From NCBI RefSeq assembly GCF_050624435.1, contig NC_134546.1, positions 76,921,700 through 76,985,699 on the forward strand: a stretch of DNA of 64,000 nucleotides, given 5' to 3'. The position numbers were made by a program, and so were the translations under genes. Position 1 is the stretch's first letter. Every line of letters starts with the position of its first letter. Of this stretch, positions 57,985 to 64,000 are shown one piece after another. Source of the DNA: Tenrec ecaudatus (Eukaryota; Chordata; Mammalia; Afrosoricida; Tenrecidae). A model generated the notes under the pieces. The model searched no databases. It worked only from the letters and a program-made list of their open reading frames with translations, and had not been told where the DNA came from.

Positions 57985-58160
57985 GGAAACCTGCAGAGAC
58001 AACTCCAGGTAACACTCCTGACCAATAGTATGATAGCTTATGACCAGAGAAAATGTTGCTGTGTGACCCACAGAAGTTGGAGGACAGTATGAGCCCAGGA
58101 ATCACCTCTCCTGTATGTGATGGGATGCTGTCAGCAGGGGGACTCTCTGAAGACACTGAG
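57985..58160 (+). pseudogene. Clan III VH FR3 and RSS relic
   Basis: 'agagacaactccaggtaacactcc' (57995-58018) matches the RDNSKNTL region of clan III FR3 with a stop. 'gttgctgtgtga' corresponds to the YYC end. A decayed RSS follows ('acagtatgagcccaggaatcacctctcctg'), then a 'gctgtcagcaggggga' 3' flank. It is separated from the preceding RSS relic by only about 200 bases. Confidence 0.55.
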
Positions 58161-58678
58161 TCCAACACCCACCCCCGGTATTAATTCATGGAAGGATAAA
58201 TGAGCTTCTTCTTATTTCTGTGGTTTATTTTAACCTCACAAATAACCCTGTTGTTAGGAAACCTTTTCATTTCCATTCTAATTATAGAAGATAACATTGA
58301 AGTATCTTTTATCTCTGTCCAAATATTGTAAAATGTAATAGGGGAAGAAGAATCTGGGATGATATACACTTTTTTCCCCTGTGTGTTCAGATGTACGTAA
58401 AGATTCAGGCTGATCTGGTCTTGATTCCAAAACATGGTGAGGATACAGATTATCTTTAATGTCAGTAGATCATTTGGGTACTTTTGATGGGAATGCACAT
58501 AAAGTTACATTGAACATGAAATCTGCACAGATATGCATATGATTGGTACAGTGAAGACTTCAGAGAGAGGACAGTGTTCTCCCACGGACTCCACCAGCAT
58601 CGCTTTAATAGTCTTGAGTCCCAGAGCTACGGGCTCCATTCAGCCCTTTCCAGCTTTACATATAAGTGCATCTCCCAC

Positions 58679-58686
58679 ATGCAAAT
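58679..58686 (+). promoter_or_regulatory. VH promoter octamer
   Basis: Perfect ATGCAAAT 99 bases upstream of the leader ATG at 58786. Confidence 0.85.
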
Positions 58687-58785
58687 ACCAGTCCCATGAA
58701 ACCACAGCATGCATGGACTTAAATTCGCACTACTTCTCACACTTGGGAGCATTTTCTGGGTGTCATGAATCTTATCCACATGAAC

Positions 58786-59218
58786 ATGAATTGTGGGTGG
58801 GTTTTCCTCTATCTGGTGGTGACTTCAGGAGGTGAGTGCTTCAGGGATTCACACATGAAATCTGGGGATGCAGCATCTGAGCACATGACTCACTGTGTTT
58901 CTCTTTATCCTCAGGTATCCTGACCCAGGGGCAGCTACAGGAGTCAGGTCCTGGACTGGTGAATCCCTCACAGCCCTTGTCTCTCACCTGTGCTGTCACT
59001 GGATTCTCTTTAACTAGCTATGCTGCGCACTGGATCCGCCAGGCTCCAGGAAAGGGCCTGGAGTGGATTGGGGTAATCACTTATAATAGGAAAACATACT
59101 ATAATCCATCTCTCCAGTCACGAGTCAGCATCACCAAGGACACCTCCAAGGGTGAAGCATATTTAAAAGTGAACTCTGTGAATCCTGCAGACACAGCCAT
59201 GTATTACTGTGCCATAGA
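58786..59218 (+). CDS. IGHV clan II (IGHV2-like) V gene, apparently functional
   Basis: Germline V segment for the heavy-chain variable domain. I start the leader at ATG 58786 because it gives the same 46-base exon and 19-residue signal peptide ([15 protein letters not shown] plus GILT) as the other VH genes. In-frame ATGs at 58780 and 58765 would lengthen it. The donor at 58832 is GTGAGT, the intron is 83 bases, and the acceptor CTCAG ends at 58914. The mature region 58926-59216 (97 codons) starts [15 protein letters not shown] and has Cys22, Trp36 and Cys95, CDR1 [11 protein letters not shown]2 ITYNRKT and FR3 [18 protein letters not shown]. No stop or frameshift. It resembles mouse Q52/human IGHV2 in FR1-CDR1 and IGHV4 in CDR2. 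Oddities are Gly2 in place of Val and NPADT before the final Cys. Confidence 0.94.
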
Positions 59219-59257
59219 CACAGTGATGGGAAGTCAGTGTGAGCCCAGACACAAACC
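59219..59257 (+). promoter_or_regulatory. V-type 23-bp-spacer RSS
   Basis: Heptamer CACAGTG (59219-59225), a 23-base spacer, and nonamer ACACAAACC (59249-59257, 8 of 9). Confidence 0.94.
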
Positions 59258-59674
59258 TTAGTACGTCACGTCATGGTTTCAGCAGATGTGAAAGATACAA
59301 GTCAGTGATGTTTTCCTCTCAGAAGCTGTGGTTTCCCCACCTTGTCAGCACCTCTCGAGGGTCCACCAAGCACTGACTCTAGGGAGCTTTCATGTATCTG
59401 AACCTGCCTTCTTTTCAGTGGAATGGGCTTTGTCTATGTTTCACCTTTTATGCAAAGGTAGATTTCAAAGTAACAGGTATCAATGAGAGCTCAGTTTACA
59501 ATTCAGAGTATTAGCCATATAAAAATATTATTGCAGGAAAAGTCTCTACGTGAGCCCCAAATTTTCTCCAAGCCATCAGATGGATGTTCAAAGTTTTCAT
59601 TCCAGTGAATGCTCTTAAATGTACATTATGTAATTATTTGAAGTTACAATGGTCTGGATCATAATTGTATACGT
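59258..59674 (+). repeat. VH 3' flank paralogous to 8151-8545
   Basis: Shares the 'ttcagcagatg', 'ccccaccttgtcagcacctct' and 'gaacctgccttcttttcagtggaatgggctttgtct' blocks with 8151-8545, although the V gene upstream of that copy is of a different clan II group. Confidence 0.7.
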
Positions 59675-60125
59675 TGATATTGTTAGGCACCCTTGAGCTG
59701 GCTTCAACTCACAGAGACCCGTGTTCAACAGGATGAAATACTGCCCGGAAGTGCACTCAGAATCGTTCCTCTGTTTGACTCATCGTTGCAGCCTTTGTGA
59801 CAATCCGCCTCCTTGAAAGTCTCTCTCCTTTTCATTGACAGTCTAATTTACCAAGCACAAAACCATTCTCCGGGTTCTGGTTCCTCCTAATGACATGCCC
59901 AAATAAGTGAGATAAAGTCTTACTTTAATGCTTCCAAGAAGTATCCAAAATGTGCTTATTCCAAGACAGACCTGCTTGTCCTTCAGGTAGCCCATGATAC
60001 ATTAATATTATTCTCTAACACCATAACCCAGATGCATCTTTGATATTTCTATAGAGTATTTGGCCTTTATTAGAATCACTCTTGGTTATCAGAACTACGG
60101 TTGCTATTTCAGTTAATGTTCAGGG
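59675..60125 (-). mobile_element. RTE-type LINE 3' part, antisense
   Basis: Order 'gttaggcacccttgagctggcttcaactcacagagaccc', 'catcgttgcagcctttgtgacaatccgcctccttgaaagtctct', 'gacatgcccaaataagtgagataaagtct' and 'ttctctaacaccataaccca' matches the RTE family end. Confidence 0.75.
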
Positions 60126-60299
60126 TTGTTTCTAAAATCACACAACGTATAGGACAGCATCCCACAATAAATACTCAAGGATGAAAAACAGCAGTAGTGC
60201 CGACATTGAAGAAATCTATATAATTTTAACTCTGGTCAACACGAAGAGAAATGTTCATCTTCAGAAAGTAAAGGTCGATACGTGTAAATTATACTTAGG

Positions 60300-60485
60300 T
60301 GAACCTGGACCACGAAACTATGTAGCACAATGATTAAATGCTCAAGTTTTAGCCAAAAGATTGGCAGTTCAAAACCACTCAGTGAGTCTGTCGGTTAAAG
60401 ACCTCATAACTGTCTCCCATTAGTATTACAGAAAAGAAAATCCTATTTGGACAGTTCTTTTCTTTGATTCAGGGTCTAACAACCA
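60300..60485 (+). mobile_element. AfroSINE-like SINE
   Basis: 'ctatgtagcacaatgattaaatgctcaagttttagccaaaagattggcagttcaaaaccactcag' is the head. The tail ('cctatttggacagttctttt') is decayed. Confidence 0.75.
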
Positions 60486-60699
60486 TCCTGCACCCAAACA
60501 ACCTCGGATGCTTAAAGTTATACCATTATGTAGACAAGACATTTACTACGAGTAATTAGCCGAGACACAGTGAATGGCAACATAAGAATTATTATAAAGA
60601 CAGTGTAGTGTTACATATTTCCCTTTGCTAGGTGTGTTTTCCAACATAATATATATGCTTTTTCCCCAGCACTGTTATTCAACATGGGAAGAATGTTGT

Positions 60700-61140
60700 G
60701 TTTCGGGGTGTTTTTTGTTGTTGAAGATGTTAAGTCCCACAGAGTCAGTTCGTTCTCAGTGATGCCATGTACAACAGAATGAAAAAATGCCTTGTTCGGC
60801 ACCATAATCACAATGAATATTTTTGAGTCCATTGTTACAGCCAATGTGTCAATCCATCTCATGATGTGCCTTACTCTTCATTGATCGCCTGCTTTATCAT
60901 GGTTGATGTCAAGGGACTGGTATCATTAGTCTCACCATCCTTGATTCTAAGGAACTTGCTAGCTGTTCCCCCTTCAAAATAGATCTGCTTGTTTTATTGC
61001 CAGCCTGCCCCACAGAACTTTCTCCATTCTTTTTTCAACATTACAAGTCAAAGGCCATCATTTTTCTATGGCCTTGCTTATTCATAGTGGAGTTCATATG
61101 CATATAATACTATTGAAAATATTAAGACTTGGCTTCTAAG
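60700..61140 (-). mobile_element. RTE-type LINE 3' part, antisense, second fragment
   Basis: 'gttaagtcccacagagtcagttcgttctcagtgatgccatgtacaacagaatg', 'ccattgttacagccaatgtgtcaatccatctcatgatgtgcctta', and 'gcatataatactattgaaaatattaagacttgg' follow the RTE order. Confidence 0.8.
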
Positions 61141-61187
61141 AGTGACATTTTGGAAACCCTGTAATATGGACCTGTTGGTGCAGAGAT

Positions 61188-61378
61188 ATAAAGGGCTATG
61201 GTGGTGCTGTGGGAGAAGATTTGGTTGCTCACTACAAGGCCAGGGATTCAAACCAGCCAACGGTTCCCCTGAGGAAGATGACGTTTATTCCTATATATAC
61301 TTACAGTCAGAGAAAGCTTAACGAGCAGTTCTAATCCATCTTGTAAGGTTCCTATGAGTCAGAATAGATGCAATCACA
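61188..61378 (+). mobile_element. AfroSINE-like SINE, nearly full length
   Basis: Head 'ggctatggtggtgctgtgggagaagatttggttgctcactacaagg', box 'gattcaaaccagccaacggttcccctgagg', tail 'gagcagttctaatccatcttgtaaggttcctatgagtcagaatag'. Confidence 0.85.
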
Positions 61379-61447
61379 GTGGGTTTGGTTTTGGAGGAAG
61401 AGATTGCTCACTTTGTAGCTTAGTTGCTTGGTTTACCAAGTTTCCCT

Positions 61448-61560
61448 CACCTAGACACATCAAAGATCCAGTTCTCCCTCAACTGAGCTCTGTGACCCCT
61501 GAGGACCACTGTGCAAGGAGCCAAGGAGAGGGAAAGTCAATGCGAGCCCCCGCACAAACC
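61448..61560 (+). pseudogene. VH FR3 and RSS relic (clan II)
   Basis: From 'cctagacacatcaaagatccagttctccctcaactgagctctgtgacccctgaggacc' one reads DTSKIQFSL, the clan II FR3, followed by 'cactgtgcaaggagc' after loss of about a dozen bases before the final Cys. The heptamer position is lost ('caaggag'), but a spacer-like 'gggaaagtcaatgcgagccc' and nonamer-like GCACAAACC follow. The flank matches 22002 onward. No FR1, FR2 or leader was found. An AfroSINE lies directly upstream and may have removed them. Confidence 0.65.
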
Positions 61561-61860
61561 ACCCTGCAGAACAGCTGGGGCGCGTGGGGGGCGGGGAGTG
61601 TTGGAGGGGTGACTGATGTAGAGATCAGCAGGGGAGTTCAGGCCAAAATTAACAGGCCCAGGAACCAGAAGCAGGTGTTTGTGTGATCACAGATGAGATT
61701 TTCTGTTGTGTCTTCGGTTGGCTTTGTTCCCACTGCTTAGGAGCAGATTGAGAGGAAACTCTAGTAGAAACTCTTCTATTTTGTCTTAACTTAGAAGAGG
61801 AAAAACTATTGTGAAAGCAAATATACAGAAAAACAGAAATATACTCCACTAAAACAAGTG
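61561..61860 (+). repeat. VH 3' flank paralogous to 22002-22240
   Basis: Shares 'cagaacagctgg', 'aacaggcccaggaaccagaagcaggtg', 'ggctttgttcccactgctt' and 'gagaggaaactctagtagaaactcttctatttt' with the copy at 22 kb. Confidence 0.65.
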
Positions 61861-61861
61861 A

Positions 61862-62080
61862 TAGAAAATGGGTAAGACTGCTGTTGAGTCAATGAAGACT
61901 CATAGAAATCACACAGGAGAAAACATAAAGTGCCTTTGGATTTCTGAGACTGTAAAACTTTCCATGATCAGAAAGCTTCATCTTTCTCCTGAGGAGTATA
62001 TGGTGATCACGAACAGCAGAAGTTGCAATTAATAGTCTACTGTGTAATCCACAACACCACAGGATCTCTGAGGTATCACA
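61862..62080 (-). mobile_element. AfroSINE-like SINE, antisense
   Basis: Orthologous position to the SINE at 22775-22985 in the duplicated module. It has the same 'gctgttgagtcaatgaagactcatagaaa', 'tttggatttctgagactgtaaaactttccatgatcagaaagcttcatctttctcc' order. Confidence 0.8.
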
Positions 62081-62084
62081 GGTG

Positions 62085-62655
62085 GGTAGTTCTCACCTTG
62101 CTTATCCCGGGTCTGTTTCATTTTTTTTAACTTGATGAGCATTTTCTTTTAAAATTTAGTCAGCAATTTCCCTTCCCTTAAAGACAGACACTGGGATCTT
62201 GTTCAGAATTGTAATATAATTATGGATTGCTTAGAGTGTGTTATTTTCACAAAGGCAAGCCTTCCTCTTCCTAAACATGGTCCATTATTCTAATTATTTG
62301 TGTGTCTTTTGGTACCTTGGAGTAGTGTTTTTCTTATAGTTTTCTTTCTATAAGACTTTTGTTTCTCTGTTTAGGTTTATTTCCATTTATTTTATCTTTT
62401 AGGTGGCTATTGTAAGTGGTATTAATTTTCAATTTCTTTTTCAGAACTTTCTCTATTGGTATGTGGAAATCAAACGGATTTTCAATGTTGACCTTATAAC
62501 CTGTGAAATTTTTACATCTTTCAACTAGTTTCAATAATTGTCTCTATGGCTTTTGGCTTTTCTATGTTTAGAATGATGCCATCAGCAACTAGAGTTTTGC
62601 TTCTTTGATGCCATTTTGGATGCCTTTGTTTTACATGTGAATATTGATAGCTACA
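62085..62655 (-). mobile_element. Old L1 ORF2 fragment, antisense
   Basis: Paralogue of 22990-24420 without the nested younger L1. The uninterrupted 'ggaaatcaaacggattttcaatgttgacc' region is the empty site. Confidence 0.7.
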
Positions 62656-62662
62656 GTTAAGG

Positions 62663-62868
62663 GTTTGTGTTAGTGAGGGTTGACTAGAGAAACATGTGTT
62701 TAAGAAAGAGCTCTATATAAAATAGCAATTGTAAAAAAAAAAAAGCTGAGAAAACATTCCAGCCCAGTCCAGATCAAGTACCTAGGCCCAATATTAGCCC
62801 ATATGTCTGATACCAATCTACAAATTCCTCTTCACACTCATGTAACACATGTGATGACACCGAATGCA
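62663..62868 (+). repeat. Interspersed repeat of the 480-base family, truncated
   Basis: 'gtgttagtgagggttgactagagaaacatgtgttt', 'agagctctatataaa', 'ttccagcccagtcc' and 'cccatatgtctgataccaatctacaaattcctc' correspond to the left half of 9383-9893. Confidence 0.7.
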
Positions 62869-63460
62869 GAAAAGTACTTTACTTGAGATGAAGTCATCAC
62901 TTCCTCACAACTTTCTAGTAAGCATTATAAGAGTACATCATCCAGTATACAATTTGTTTTGTTCTTCTGACTGTCTATCCTACCATCAAATTATTCACCA
63001 GTACCATAATTCAAATACACCATTTAATCTTTCATCTTTCTCATTCATTGTCTGACTTGCACACGCATATGAGACAATTGGAAACCCATAGTTTGTGATA
63101 GGTACATCTGAGTCCTCAAAGAGTCATCCTTTAAGGTTGTGCAGCAGGTTTGCTCAATGAATTGCAATATTTGATTGACTGAAACTTGCATTAATATTGA
63201 TTGTAGCTCCAAGCGAGATGAACTCCTTCACAACTTCAATATTATCTCCATTTATCTTGCTATTTTGCATTGGTCCCATAGTGGGGAGTTTAATTTCCTT
63301 ACAATGAATTTTAAACTAAAGTGAAAGCAGCAGTCCCTGATCTTCATCAGTAAGTTTTACAAGTCATACTATCTTACAACATGTAGTACTATGTCACTTG
63401 CATGACAGATTATTAACATGGCTTCCTACAATTTTGATGTGATTTTCACTTAGTACAGTC
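62869..63460 (-). mobile_element. RTE-type LINE fragment, antisense
   Basis: Parallels 24600-25200: 'accatcaaattattcaccagtaccataattcaaatacacc', 'gtctgacttgcacacgcatatgagacaattggaaa', 'ggtttgctcaatgaattgca' and 'tatcttacaacatgtagtactatgtcacttgcatgacagattattaacatgg', the decayed RT YADD region. Confidence 0.75.
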
Positions 63461-64000
63461 TTTCAGTTTATTTGCTCAATACAGAGTGTTGCAGAGAGAA
63501 ACTACTGAAGTTTTCAAAGATTCTGTATTACTGTGATGAACAATGAAAATCAGTGGAAACGATAAACAAATCACACTAAAACTTGCATCGAACATGTTTT
63601 TTTTTAATTCTATGAAAGTGCTTAAAATGTTTCCAGAAAATATGGCCAGGCATTCTGTAACCATTCCAAGAAACGATCCCAAAACCAAACAAAGCCAACC
63701 AACCAAACAATAGCAGCACTAATAAATAATGGGAGTTAATATCTTTGTATGTGTTTTTTTGCAACTTGAATGTGTCCTTTGGTCAAGTTCATGTCCTTTA
63801 CCCATTTTGAGTCTCAAATTTCTGTACATGTTTCACTGTCCCAACGGATACTAAATGTGAGGTTAGAAAGAAGAAATAAGAGAGAACTCTCACGGGAATA
63901 TGCAGAGAACTGAGAAAACCTGGTAGAATAAATATCCATTATCAATTGGGGGTCTTAATGAAATCAAAATTTCCTAACACTCTCCTTCCTTTCTGTTTCC
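63461..64000. repeat. Shared post-RTE tail, copy C, running off the right edge
   Basis: Aligns closely with 41455-42000, including 'aaatatggccaggcattctgtaaccattccaag', 'atgtcctttacccattttgagtctcaaat' and 'gagagaactctcacgggaatatgcagagaactgagaaaacctggtagaataa'. In copies A and B a clan III VH gene starts about 1.8-2.0 kb after this tail. Confidence 0.75.

Noticed and set aside
30308-64000. D or J segments (12-bp or J-type RSS) searched for by eye
   Set aside because: No heptamer-12-nonamer pair flanking a short coding segment, and no WGxG J motif, was found.

Overview
The window is mammalian germline DNA from an immunoglobulin heavy-chain variable (IGHV) locus. The evidence is a series of VH genes, all on the + strand, each with the standard layout: octamer promoter, 46-bp leader exon, intron of about 85-95 bp, V exon, and a recombination signal sequence (RSS) with heptamer, 23-bp spacer and nonamer. 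No D, J or constant-region exon was seen. If the locus has the usual orientation, D, J and C lie beyond the right edge. The repeats suggest an afrotherian mammal: tRNA-type SINEs of AfroSINE character, RTE-type LINE fragments, and many 3' ends of one L1 family with a very long 3' UTR. These family names come from memory, without a database search; the exact species cannot be read from the sequence.

VH content from left to right: a VH 3' flank at the left edge, whose gene lies outside; a clan II (IGHV4-like) gene at 6889-7333 with one premature stop; a clan II pseudogene at 16813-17704 split by an L1 insertion; a truncated clan II pseudogene at 21690-21962; an apparently functional clan III (IGHV3-like) gene at 29862-30307; a decayed VH relic at 31815-32180; a clan III pseudogene at 43808-44240; a clan II pseudogene at 48760-49198; two VH 3'-end relics near 57786 and 57985-58160; an apparently functional clan II (IGHV2-like) gene at 58786-59218; and an FR3/RSS relic at 61448-61560. 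That makes two intact V genes among about eleven recognisable V units.

The locus grew by duplication. The flanks of the genes at 6.9 kb and 48.8 kb are paralogous for over 1 kb on each side, and the left edge is a third copy of the 3' flank. A second module (VH relic, AfroSINE, old L1, RTE, shared tail, then a clan III VH about 2 kb later) occurs at 21.7-30.3 kb and partly at 41.3-44.2 kb. It begins again at 61.4-64.0 kb, which predicts another clan III VH about 2 kb past the right edge.

Most of the remaining sequence is repeats. It includes a 5'-truncated antisense L1 of about 5.9 kb (35027-40965), at least eight L1 3' ends, three solo LTRs with target-site duplications, a FABP5 processed pseudogene with a perfect 15-bp target-site duplication, and several microsatellites. 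Most long open frames here lie in repeats or antisense to VH exons. I found no non-immunoglobulin protein gene and no sign of a new molecular system. The notable content is the evolutionary structure of the locus.
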